Assembly: GCA_033808805.1 (NCBI GenBank)
Contig: JAPXMY010000004.1
Span: forward strand, 68,282 to 132,281
Source of the DNA: UBA1783 sp033808805
GTDB lineage: Bacteria > Bacillota_I > Bacilli_A > Erysipelotrichales > Erysipelotrichaceae
DNA length: 64,000 nucleotides
Reading direction: 5' to 3'
Shown: piece by piece, positions 17,358-25,910 of the stretch
Layout of the letters: each line of letters begins with the position of its first letter
Position numbering within the stretch: the stretch's first letter is position 1
Made by a program: the position numbers and the translations under genes
The notes under the pieces: generated by a model
Databases searched by the model: none
Seen by the model: only the letters and a program-made list of their open reading frames with translations
What the model was told of the DNA's origin: nothing

Positions 17358-19211
17358 ATGAATAGAGAATCATATAATACCAAAACCATTATCCTTAAAA
17401 AAATAGGACTGATGGCTCTAGATGCTTTCACTGTGCTTTTATCAATGTATGGTGCTCTGCTTTTAAGACACAATGGAGATATTAATCCAATTTATATTGA
17501 GCGTCTATACAAAGTAGGTATTTTGCTTGTCTTGTTTGATGTTGCTATTTTTTATTATAAGAGTTTTTATCATTCTCTATGGGCTTATGCTTCAGTTCAG
17601 GAATTGACCAATATTGTTATTGGCACATTATTAGCTTCGATAGTAAATATTGTTATCTGTGAACTAACTTTCAATTCTATGCCAAGAAGCTGCTACTTTA
17701 TCTTCTTTATGCTTCTGACAATGCTGGTAGGTGGTTATAGGTTTATTTATCGTTATTTTGTGACCGATTTAATGACCAAAAAAAGAGTTAATGAAAGCAC
17801 CAACCATGTAATGATTGTTGGAGCAGGAGATGCTGGAGAAAAGATTGCCAGGGAAATAATTACTTCAAAAGAAATAAATAAGAAAGTTGTCTGCTTTATT
17901 GATGACAATCCAAATAAAAAGGGTTCACTGCTACATAATGTAATTATCTATGGAGGCAGAAATCGCATCAAGGAAGCAGTTGAAAAGTTTGATGTTGATG
18001 AAATATTTGTTGCTATTCCAAGCGCTACCAGAGAACAGATAACGGAAATATTGAATATCTGTAATGAAACCAAAAAACATACTGAAGTTTTACCAGGTAT
18101 TTTCCAGCTGGTTAATGGCGAAATTAAACTGTCGGATTTAAAAGAAGTCGAAATCGAAGACTTGCTGGAAAGAGAACCGATAGAAGTAAATATGGATGAG
18201 ATAATGGATTATATCAATGATAAGACGGTTCTGGTAACTGGTGGAGGAGGCTCTATTGGTTCTGAACTATGTCGCCAGATAGCTAAAAATAAACCTAAAA
18301 AGTTAATTATCTTAGATATTTATGAAAATAATACCTATGAAATTCAATTGGAATTAAAGAAAGATTATCCAAGTTTGGATTTGCATGCGATGATTGCTTC
18401 AGTCAGAGATGAAGGAAAGATAGATAATGTCTTTAAACAGCATAGGCCGGATATCGTTTATCATGCCGCAGCACATAAACATGTTCCACTGATGGAAGAT
18501 GCTCCAAATGAAGCGGTTAAAAACAATGTCTTTGGCACCTATAATGTTGCGCAGGCCTGTTATAAGTATGAAGTTGAAAAGATGGTTCTTATTTCTACCG
18601 ATAAAGCGGTAAATCCTACCAATATTATGGGAGCGACCAAAAGAATCTGTGAGATGATTATTCAGGCTTTTGCTGAAAAATCAACCAGGACAGAATTTGT
18701 AGCCGTAAGATTTGGCAATGTCTTAGGTTCAAGTGGTTCAGTGGTTAATCTATTTAAACATCAGATAGCTCAGGGAGGGCCAGTTACTGTAACTGATCCA
18801 GATATTATCAGATACTTCATGACTATTCCTGAGGCGGTAGCACTTGTCTTGCAGGCAGGATATTATGCTAAAGGAGGAGAAATATTTATCTTTGATATGG
18901 GTAAACCAGTAAAGATTTTAGATATGGCTAAAAAACTCATCCGCCTGTCAGGCTATGAACCAGATAGGGACATTCGTATAGTCATTACAGGTTTAAGACC
19001 TGGAGAAAAACTGTATGAAGAATTACTGATGGATGAAGAAGGTTTGCAGGAAACACCTAATCATCTAATCCATATCGGCAAACCGATTGAAATGGATTAT
19101 CAGAAATTTTTTAAGCAATTGTCTGAACTTAAAGATTTAGCTTATCAGGAAACTGATCAGATGAAAGAAATTGTCAGTCAGATGGTTCCAACATATAATT
19201 ATGAAAAATAG
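17358..19211 (+). CDS. membrane UDP-N-acetylglucosamine 4,6-dehydratase family (PglF/CapD/WbpM-like)
   Basis: This 617-residue protein has about four N-terminal transmembrane helices (to ~residue 140), a CoA-binding-like Rossmann domain (IVGAGDAGEKI) and an extended SDR domain with VTGGGGSIGSE. The catalytic region reads STDKAV...NIMGATK: the usual Tyr of YxxxK is Met, as in PglF/WbpM-type 4,6-dehydratases. It makes 4-keto-6-deoxy UDP-sugars for surface glycans. It is monocistronic between two terminators. Confidence 0.88.
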   Translation: MNRESYNTKTIILKKIGLMALDAFTVLLSMYGALLLRHNGDINPIYIERLYKVGILLVLFDVAIFYYKSFYHSLWAYASVQELTNIVIGTLLASIVNIVICELTFNSMPRSCYFIFFMLLTMLVGGYRFIYRYFVTDLMTKKRVNESTNHVMIVGAGDAGEKIAREIITSKEINKKVVCFIDDNPNKKGSLLHNVIIYGGRNRIKEAVEKFDVDEIFVAIPSATREQITEILNICNETKKHTEVLPGIFQLVNGEIKLSDLKEVEIEDLLEREPIEVNMDEIMDYINDKTVLVTGGGGSIGSELCRQIAKNKPKKLIILDIYENNTYEIQLELKKDYPSLDLHAMIASVRDEGKIDNVFKQHRPDIVYHAAAHKHVPLMEDAPNEAVKNNVFGTYNVAQACYKYEVEKMVLISTDKAVNPTNIMGATKRICEMIIQAFAEKSTRTEFVAVRFGNVLGSSGSVVNLFKHQIAQGGPVTVTDPDIIRYFMTIPEAVALVLQAGYYAKGGEIFIFDMGKPVKILDMAKKLIRLSGYEPDRDIRIVITGLRPGEKLYEELLMDEEGLQETPNHLIHIGKPIEMDYQKFFKQLSELKDLAYQETDQMKEIVSQMVPTYNYEK

Positions 19212-19241
19212 AGATGTGATTGTTCACATCTCTATTTGATT
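19206..19241. terminator. bidirectional terminator
   Basis: A 14-bp stem at 19206-19219/19224-19237 with loop TTGT lies between convergent genes. Confidence 0.85.
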
Positions 19242-19245
19242 ATTG

Positions 19246-19956
19246 TTAATGGTTATCGTTTTTAGTGAAAGTAAAACTGTAAGAAATGATAGATATTTGT
19301 TTACTATATTCAACAGAAGTTTCACCTTTATTTGTAAAGCCTACAGCTTTAGTAACGAGTACCGGATGGTTTGGTTGTACATTTAATATTTCAGCTTCTT
19401 TTTCAGTTGCCAATCCTCCTGAAAAGGTATATTCCTGACTGTCTATGACTATGTCGTAGTTTTCTCTTAATATTTGATATAGAGAAAATCTCTCGAAATT
19501 AAAACGATCAAGTCCATCAGCAACTTTTTGAACTATATGGGAATATTCCAAAGTAACTGGTATGCCATTTAGAAATCTTGTTCTAACTAGGCGATAAACC
19601 ATATCATCATAAGAAAGTTCGAGCAATTTGCGGATTTCCTCACCAGGATAGATTAAATCAATGTCCAGAACTTCATTTGTTACAACTTTACCATATTTTT
19701 CATGCAACTCTGTAAATGACAAAATCTCATCTCCTCTTGAATAAAACTCTCTCAAAACGAAATGCCCTTTATTCTTTATTTTGTAAATAACGCTTTTATT
19801 AATCAGATATTGCAAGGCTCTAGATATAGTTACTCGAGATACACCATATTTGTTTTGGTAAAAAGACTCACTTTCGATTTTGTCACCTGGTTGTAAGTTT
19901 TTTCGAATATCATTTTCGATGTCATTTGCAATTTCGACATACACTACCTTTTTCAT
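19246..19956 (-). CDS. GntR/UTRA-family transcriptional repressor of the alpha-glucoside PTS operon
   Basis: The family-length protein (236 residues) starts MKKVVYVEIANDI; the longer frame upstream reads through promoter DNA. The N-terminal winged HTH shows IESESFYQNKYGVSRVTISRALQYLINKSVIYKIKNKGHFV. The C-terminal UTRA domain (EEIRKLLELSYDDMVYRLVRTRFLNGIPV, then SQEYTFSGGLATEKEAEILN) binds a sugar phosphate. No good RBS is visible, and an ATG at 19962 is an alternative start. It is divergent from the PTS genes, with two TGTATACA palindromes between them. Confidence 0.88.
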   Translation of the reverse strand: MKKVVYVEIANDIENDIRKNLQPGDKIESESFYQNKYGVSRVTISRALQYLINKSVIYKIKNKGHFVLREFYSRGDEILSFTELHEKYGKVVTNEVLDIDLIYPGEEIRKLLELSYDDMVYRLVRTRFLNGIPVTLEYSHIVQKVADGLDRFNFERFSLYQILRENYDIVIDSQEYTFSGGLATEKEAEILNVQPNHPVLVTKAVGFTNKGETSVEYSKQISIISYSFTFTKNDNH

Positions 19957-20001
19957 AAACATATTATAGATTAAAATATGGAAAAAATAAACAGAAACGA
20001 C

Positions 20002-20030
20002 TTGACTATTATATTGTATACAATTAAAAT
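20002..20030 (+). promoter_or_regulatory. promoter of the PTS operon
   Basis: TTGACT and TAAAAT are exactly 17 bases apart; the spacer contains a palindromic operator. Confidence 0.75.
20013..20024. promoter_or_regulatory. operator O1, perfect 12-bp palindrome
   Basis: ATTGTATACAAT lies within the promoter spacer, the expected position for repression by the divergent GntR/UTRA protein. Confidence 0.7.
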
Positions 20031-20033
20031 AAA

Positions 20034-20041
20034 TGTATACA
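20034..20041. promoter_or_regulatory. operator O2, TGTATACA palindrome
   Basis: Same core as O1, centred 19 bases downstream, near the expected transcription start. Confidence 0.6.
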
Positions 20042-20096
20042 CAATATATTATAAATAATAATAATATAAGTATGTGCACAAAAGGAGGATAAAAAT

Positions 20097-21694
20097 ATGA
20101 ATAAAGGTGTACAAGCTGTTTTGCAAAGAATGGCAAGAGCTTTCTTAGTTCCTATCGCTTTAATTTCATTTGGTGGTTTAGCACTAGCTGTTGGTAGTAC
20201 TTTAACATCAGGTGATTTAGTTAAAGTGTTGCCATTTTTAGAATGGGGACCAATTGTTTTCTTTGCTAATGCACTTACAAACATTGGTTTGATTGTTTTG
20301 GTTAACCTGCACGTAATTTATGCTATTGCATTAGCATTTTCATTTGCTAATAGCAATAAAGAAACAGCTGCAATGGCTGGGTTTGTAGGTTTTTTCGCGT
20401 TTATTAAAGGTATGAATTATCTAATAACAACTTTTCCTCAAGTTAGGGAAATGTTCCCTGCAGGGGGCATTACTACGGTACTTGGTGTTGAAACGGTAAA
20501 CGCAAATATTGTTGGTGGTATCATAGCTGGTATGATTTGTGGATGGATCCATAACAAGACGAAAGATGTTGAATTACCAATGGCGTTTGCCTTTTTAATG
20601 GAGTAAGGTTTACACCTATTGCTTGCTTATTTGTAATGTACTTTTTTGGATGTATTTTCCCATTTGCCTGGGTATGGATAGCAAAAGCAATTGATGCTTT
20701 AGGTCATTCAATGAACAATATTGGTGTATTTGGACCATTTGTCCACGGTACTGTAGAAAGACTGTTAATACCAACAGGATTACATCAATTATGGAATAAT
20801 CTAATTAAAACTACATCAATTTCTGGAGAATACATTTTCCCATCTGGTGCATTGGCAACAGGCGCTAATGAAGCATATGCTTTATATTTAGCGGAAGGTT
20901 TACCAGTATCTCCTCCAGGAACAACTATTGCTGAAATTGTTAAATATCAATTTGGGCCACAGATTCCAATAATGTTAGGAGCGTTACCTGGCATCTGTTT
21001 AGCAATGTACAAATGTGCTGATGATGATAAGAAAGCTAATGTAAAAGGTATGTTGGTTTCAGCTGCAATGACTGCGATTTTTGCTGCTGTTTCTGAACCA
21101 GTAGAATTCGTTTTCCTATTTGCAGCTCCAGTACTATATTTTGGTGTTTATTCAGTTTTAAATGGTTTAAGCTGGTTAATATGCTATTTATTGGGCAGTG
21201 GTGTTGGAGGAGGAAACTCTTCAATTATAGGTTTAGTTGTTGCAGGATTCTTTAGACCTGAATCAAGAGTATGGATTGTCTGTATTTTAACAGTTGTTTA
21301 TTTCTTCTTGTTCTATGCGTTATTTAAATGGTGGATTATTAAATTCGATGTTAAAACTCCTGGTCGTGGTGGTTCTGATTACGACGAACAGATGGCTTTT
21401 GCTCAGGAAATAGCAACAGGAAAAGCAAAAGAATTGAATGTTGATAATCCTGAAGTATTAAAAGCACAATTAATCTTACAAGGACTTGGTGGCAAAGAAA
21501 ATATCAAAGAAATTGAAGCATGTTTTACAAGACTAAGAGTTGTTATGCATGACATGTCAAAATTCAATGAAGATTTAATAATGAAAACTGGATGTAATGG
21601 AATTAATAAAGTTACTGATGAAGAAGTTCAAATTGTTTATGGTGCTGCCATTAACTTGATTTACAAAACAGTAATCAAAGAGATGGAAAAATAG
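20097..21694 (+). pseudogene. alpha-glucoside PTS EIICB component, interrupted by a one-base frameshift
   Basis: The first frame (20097-20606) encodes the EIIC N-terminus and ends in FAFLME-stop. Adding one T to the T5 run at 20592-20596 restores the frame as FFNGVRFTPIACLFVMYFFG and joins it to the second frame, open to 21694. The combined protein of about 530 residues is normal for GlvC/MalX-type EIICB. EIIC helices are followed by an EIIB domain with the phospho-Cys motif EACFTRLRV and a preceding GGKENI. RBS AAAGGAGG. It may be a true frameshift, phase variation or a sequencing error; as written the transporter would not be made. Confidence 0.85.
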
Positions 21695-21710
21695 CACAAC
21701 ACAATGAATA

Positions 21711-21732
21711 TGAGGGCATTTAATTGCCCTCA
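21711..21732 (+). terminator. intercistronic hairpin between EIICB and GH4 genes
   Basis: Arms TGAGGGCA and TGCCCTCA. No T-run follows, so it is more likely an mRNA-stabilising or partial attenuation element. Confidence 0.5.
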
Positions 21733-21762
21733 TATATAAATGTTATTGAGGAGGTATAGAAT

Positions 21763-23088
21763 ATGAAAAAATTTTCTGTTGTAATAGCTGGTGGAGGGAG
21801 CACATATACTCCTGAGATAGTGTATCTGTTATTAAACAATACGGATAAATTTCCTATTCGCGCTATAAAACTGTATGATGACAACGAAGAAAGACAAAAC
21901 AAGTTAGCCAAAGCTTGTGAAATTATGGTAAAAGAAAAAGATCCTTCAATTGAGTTCGTCGCTACTGTGGATCCGGAAGTAGCTTATACTGATGTGGATT
22001 TTTGTCTGGCGCATATAAGGGTAGGATTATTGCAGATGAGAGAAAAAGATGAAAAAATAGCTGCAAAATATAATTGTGTAGGACAAGAAACCTGCGGTCC
22101 TGGTGGATTGGCATATGGATTGCGTTCTATTCAGGGAATGTTGGATAACATTGATTATATGGAAAAATATTCTCCTGATTGCTGGATGTTAAATTATTCA
22201 AATCCTGCTGCAATTGTTGCTGAGGCAACAAGGAGATTTAGACCTGATTCAAAAATAATCAACATATGTGACATGCCAATTGGCTTAGAGGATTGCATTG
22301 CAAATATTGTTGGATTAGAAGATAGAAAACAAATGGATGTTAGATATTATGGGTTAAATCATTTTGGATGGTGGACTGAAATCAAAGATAAAGCTGGAAA
22401 TGATTTAAAACCAAAATTAATTGAATATATGAAAAAGGATGGTTTTGTTTCTCCTAAAATGAAAAAGATTGAAAGAGATCCATCTTGGTTGGAAACATAT
22501 TATCGTGCTAAAGATCTTTTACCATTAGATGAAACACACATTCCAAATAGTTATTTTATGTATTACCTGTTACAGGATGAAATCGTAGCTAAACAGGACC
22601 TGAATTATAGCAGAGCAAACTCAGTTATGGATCATAGAGAAAAAGAGGTGTTTGAAGAATGTGCTAGAATTGCTGAAAGAGGAACAGCAGTAGGCAATAA
22701 ATTAAACATTTCTAACCATGCAATATTTATTCTTGACTTATGTATAGCTTTAGCCTATAACACCAAAGAAAGAATGCTGTTAATTGTTGAAAATAATGGT
22801 GCAATTAGTAATTTTGATCCACATGCGATGGTTGAAATATCTTGTATTGTAGGTAAAAACGGCTATGAGCCACTATCATTTGGAACTATTCCTACTTTCC
22901 AAAAAGGATTGATGGAGCAACAAGTGGCAAGTGAAAAATTGGTTGTTGATGCCTTTGAACAAAAATCATACACTAAAATGTGGCAAGCATTAACGATGAA
23001 TAAATGTGTTCCGAGCGCTAATGTTGCAAAGAAATTATTGGATGAATATATAGAAGCAAATAAAGGCTATTGGCCAGAATTAAAATAA
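21763..23088 (+). CDS. GH4 family 6-phospho-alpha-glucosidase
   Basis: This 441-residue NAD- and metal-dependent GH4 enzyme hydrolyses alpha-glucoside 6-phosphates delivered by the PTS. It has the NAD-binding start VVIAGGGSTYTPEIV, the metal-site motif NICDMPIG (the CDMP signature is associated with phospho-alpha-glucosidases, CNVP with beta-type) and YGLNHFGWW with catalytic-site His. RBS GAGGAGG. Its frame is intact although both PTS genes beside it are frameshifted. Confidence 0.92.
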   Translation: MKKFSVVIAGGGSTYTPEIVYLLLNNTDKFPIRAIKLYDDNEERQNKLAKACEIMVKEKDPSIEFVATVDPEVAYTDVDFCLAHIRVGLLQMREKDEKIAAKYNCVGQETCGPGGLAYGLRSIQGMLDNIDYMEKYSPDCWMLNYSNPAAIVAEATRRFRPDSKIINICDMPIGLEDCIANIVGLEDRKQMDVRYYGLNHFGWWTEIKDKAGNDLKPKLIEYMKKDGFVSPKMKKIERDPSWLETYYRAKDLLPLDETHIPNSYFMYYLLQDEIVAKQDLNYSRANSVMDHREKEVFEECARIAERGTAVGNKLNISNHAIFILDLCIALAYNTKERMLLIVENNGAISNFDPHAMVEISCIVGKNGYEPLSFGTIPTFQKGLMEQQVASEKLVVDAFEQKSYTKMWQALTMNKCVPSANVAKKLLDEYIEANKGYWPELK

Positions 23089-23336
23089 TGGAATTTTTAA
23101 AAACATATTTTAAAGATTTGATGAAAGAGATAAACGGGTGTAACTTAATACAATTGATAATTGTTGTGCTTTGTGGTGCTCTGGGTGTCTTATGGCCACT
23201 AGGAGGAATTATTGTTTTCTTATTTTCTAAAATAACAACATTTAAAACTTATGGTAAAGTTGCATTAACAACTGCGCTGATCAGAGTGTTTATGTTTGGT
23301 TTTGGCCAAGGTGTCAAATTTTTAATTAGCAACTAA
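23088..23336 (+). CDS. small membrane protein of unknown function
   Basis: The ATG shares its A with the TAA of the GH4 gene, giving an 82-residue protein; an in-frame TTG at 23070 is inside GH4 and less likely. Two hydrophobic segments are visible (LIQLIIVVLCGALGVLW and a Gly-rich second one), with an amphipathic N-terminus. I do not recognise the family. Coupling to GH4 translation suggests a role in the same sugar pathway. Confidence 0.6.
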   Translation: MEFLKTYFKDLMKEINGCNLIQLIIVVLCGALGVLWPLGGIIVFLFSKITTFKTYGKVALTTALIRVFMFGFGQGVKFLISN

Positions 23337-23337
23337 A

Positions 23338-23368
23338 GAATATGCAGCTTAAAAAAAGCTGCATATTC
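23338..23368 (+). terminator. 13-bp intercistronic hairpin
   Basis: A perfect stem 23338-23350/23356-23368 with an A5 loop. No T-run follows, so a stabilising or processing hairpin is more likely. Confidence 0.5.
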
Positions 23369-23387
23369 ACAAAAAGGAGTTGAAACT

Positions 23388-23771
23388 ATGAAAATTGAAC
23401 ATATAGCAATGTATGTCTGTGATTTAGAAGGTGCTAAAGATTTTTTCCTTAAGTATTTTGATGGAAATTCTAATGAAATTTATATTAATGAGGTAACGGG
23501 TTTTAAATCATATTTTATAAGTTTTAATGGAGAAACTAGATTGGAAATTATGAGCAAAGTAGAAGTCGTTGATTCAAAGAAAGAGATAAACCGCACAGGA
23601 TATTCTCACGTTGCCTTTTCGGCAGGTAGTAAAGAAAGGGTAAATAAACTTACTGAAAGACTTAGAAGTGATGGCTATGAGATTATAAGCGGGCCAAGAA
23701 CAACCGGAGATGGGTACTACGAAAGCTGTATTGTGGGGTTTGAGAATAACCAAATAGAAATAACAGTTTAA
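23388..23771 (+). CDS. VOC/glyoxalase-fold protein
   Basis: This 127-residue protein has the vicinal-oxygen-chelate pattern of two beta-alpha-beta-beta-beta modules. Likely metal ligands are His in KIEHIAMYV, Glu in TRLEIM, His in YSHVAFS and Glu in NQIEITV. Substrate is unknown. RBS AAAGGAG; it sits within the PTS operon. Confidence 0.8.
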   Translation: MKIEHIAMYVCDLEGAKDFFLKYFDGNSNEIYINEVTGFKSYFISFNGETRLEIMSKVEVVDSKKEINRTGYSHVAFSAGSKERVNKLTERLRSDGYEIISGPRTTGDGYYESCIVGFENNQIEITV

Positions 23772-23810
23772 TAAATTGCAATTTTATCAGCAGTTTGAAA
23801 GGAGAACAGA

Positions 23811-24298
23811 ATGTTTAAATTTGTCACTAAAAAAAGAATGGTAACCAAGATTTTTTCGCCTTTAAATGGTCTGGTTCTGGATATAACAGATGTTAAAGAC
23901 CAGGTTTTTGCTAATAAAATGATGGGAGATGGAATTGCTATTATTCCGGAAAATAGTGAAGTATATGCACCAATTGATGGCAGAATTCTAGCATTTGATA
24001 ATATGTATCACGCAGTCGGAATCAGCTCAGGAGATGGTATTGAGTTAATTGTTCATTTTGGATTAGATACAGTAAAATATAAAGATAAAGGACTAAAGTT
24101 ATTAGTGGAAAATGGACAAATGATAAAAAAGGTGAAAAAATAATGGAAGTAGATTTAGACTTCTTTATTGGAGAAAATGTTGATATATCTACACCGGTAT
24201 TAATCACAAATCCTGTAAATTTTGAAGTTATTAACAAATGCCCATCTGGCAAACGTGTTAGAATTGGAGAAGTTTTATTTGAAGTTAAAAAAAGATAA
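23811..24298 (+). pseudogene. PTS EIIA (glucose family), frameshifted near the C-terminus
   Basis: The first frame (23811-24143) encodes the EIIA-Glc fold: IFSPLNGLVLDITDV, GDGIAIIPEN, YAPIDGRI and the phospho-His motif ELIVHFGLDTV. It ends early as QMIKKVKK-stop. One extra A in the A6 run at 24125-24130 gives IKKGEKIMEVDLDFF and continues in frame to 24298 with DISTPVLITNP, the normal EIIA ending. The restored length of about 162 residues is usual. This is the second homopolymer frameshift in the operon. Confidence 0.85.
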
Positions 24299-24355
24299 AA
24301 TATTTTCAAACACGTAATTTCGGGATTATTGTAGTAGTGGAGAAGAGGTGTTGAA

Positions 24356-25828
24356 ATGTATCAAGAATTTGAAATGGAAAGAACAAGTTTAGAAAGCCAA
24401 GGTGTAAACTCTAAAGGAATATTAAATTTTATTAATCTTATAAAAGAAAGAAATATTAAATTACATACTTTTACTTTAGCTAGAAACGGAAAAGTAATCT
24501 GTGAAATAAAAGGGTTTCCCTTTGAGCATAATTATCGTCATGTTATTAATTCCTGTACGAAGACTTTTATTTCTTTAGCAGTTGGTATTTGCTATGATAT
24601 GGGATTGATAGATATTGATGATAAAGTAAGCAGATATTTTAATGTTAATGCGAAAAAGAACAATTTACAAAATTTGACTATCCGACATTTATTGACCATG
24701 TCAGTTGGTCATGACATGGAACCATTTACTAATGAAAGCAAACCATGGGCTGAAAGATTATTTGATAAGCCCTTAACCTATCCTAGTGGCAGCAAATTCC
24801 ATTATAATAATTTGGCAAGCAATACGTTGTCTTCCATAGTCACTGCTGTTAGCGGGAAAAACGCTGAACAATTATTGAAAGAATCATTTTTTGATAAATG
24901 TGGCATTGAAGACTATTATTGGATAAAGGACGATCACAACAATTCTCTTGGAGCTGCTGGTTTGTATATTAAACCAACTGATTTATTAAAACTGGGACAA
25001 TTGTTTTTAAATAAGGGAATATTAAACGGACATAGAATTGTCTCAGAAAAGTGGATAGATATGGCAACTGCAAAGCAAATAAGAACTGACGATGTTTATG
25101 ATGCCAAGAAAACGGAAAGCACACAAGGTTATGGCTTTCAACTATGGAAATGTACTCATAATGGTTATCGCGCTTCAGGGTTGTTTGGACAAGTATGTTT
25201 AGTTTTGCCAGATAAAAATATTGTAGCTGTTTTTAATAGTTCCACATCAGGTTCTCAGCCTCTTTTAGATTGCTTTTTTGAAACTATATATCCTTACATT
25301 TTAGATGAACCTGTCAAAAGTAATTACGAAGCTGTAACAAAAATTAGAGAAGCAGAAAAGATGCTGGATTTAAAACCGGTTGTTTCTGGAAGTGAATCTC
25401 ACTATCAACAAATTATTGATGGTAAAGAGTTGAAGTCTATTGAAACAAAAAAGAAATATAAATTTATTTTTGGTGAAAATGAAGATTGCATTTTGAAAAT
25501 TTATGATGATAAAAAGTATACAATATTTTTAGGAAAGGGAAAGTATAATAAAATAGAAAGTGATTATGACCACTATATGGCTAAGATAAACCCGTTCTAT
25601 AAAAGACTTGCCAATAGAACGACAGCAAAAAAACCAATAACTTATGGTAGTTATGGTTGGATTTCCAACAGTCATTTAAAAGCAGTTGTTGTTAATAAAG
25701 ATTATACTGCTTACAGTTATTTTGATTTCTATTTTGATGATATGTATATTATTGTAAACGAAAGAATTGAATACAATTCAGATGGATATGAGAATCTTTA
25801 TTACGATATATTGGAAATGGTAAAATAA
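24356..25828 (+). CDS. serine beta-lactamase-like hydrolase (class C/ S12 fold)
   Basis: This 490-residue protein has the SxxK motif SCTK (Ser66, Lys69), YNN as the Tyr motif and a Gly-rich third motif near SGLFGQ. A ~170-residue C-terminal extension of unknown type follows. No signal peptide is seen, so it is probably cytoplasmic. Such proteins act as esterases or peptidases; the substrate cannot be told. It is the last gene of the PTS run. RBS AGAGG. Confidence 0.8.
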   Translation: MYQEFEMERTSLESQGVNSKGILNFINLIKERNIKLHTFTLARNGKVICEIKGFPFEHNYRHVINSCTKTFISLAVGICYDMGLIDIDDKVSRYFNVNAKKNNLQNLTIRHLLTMSVGHDMEPFTNESKPWAERLFDKPLTYPSGSKFHYNNLASNTLSSIVTAVSGKNAEQLLKESFFDKCGIEDYYWIKDDHNNSLGAAGLYIKPTDLLKLGQLFLNKGILNGHRIVSEKWIDMATAKQIRTDDVYDAKKTESTQGYGFQLWKCTHNGYRASGLFGQVCLVLPDKNIVAVFNSSTSGSQPLLDCFFETIYPYILDEPVKSNYEAVTKIREAEKMLDLKPVVSGSESHYQQIIDGKELKSIETKKKYKFIFGENEDCILKIYDDKKYTIFLGKGKYNKIESDYDHYMAKINPFYKRLANRTTAKKPITYGSYGWISNSHLKAVVVNKDYTAYSYFDFYFDDMYIIVNERIEYNSDGYENLYYDILEMVK

Positions 25829-25910
25829 ATAAACAGTTAAAATAAGTGAATAATTATAGGAAAAAAATAGTTTTTAATACAACTATATTGCATATAGAAA
25901 AAGGGGGAAG

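Noticed and set aside
20594..20640. Programmed frameshift in the EIIC gene
   Set aside because: No slippery heptamer with a downstream structure was seen, and PTS EIIC genes are not known to use one; a plain indel is simpler.
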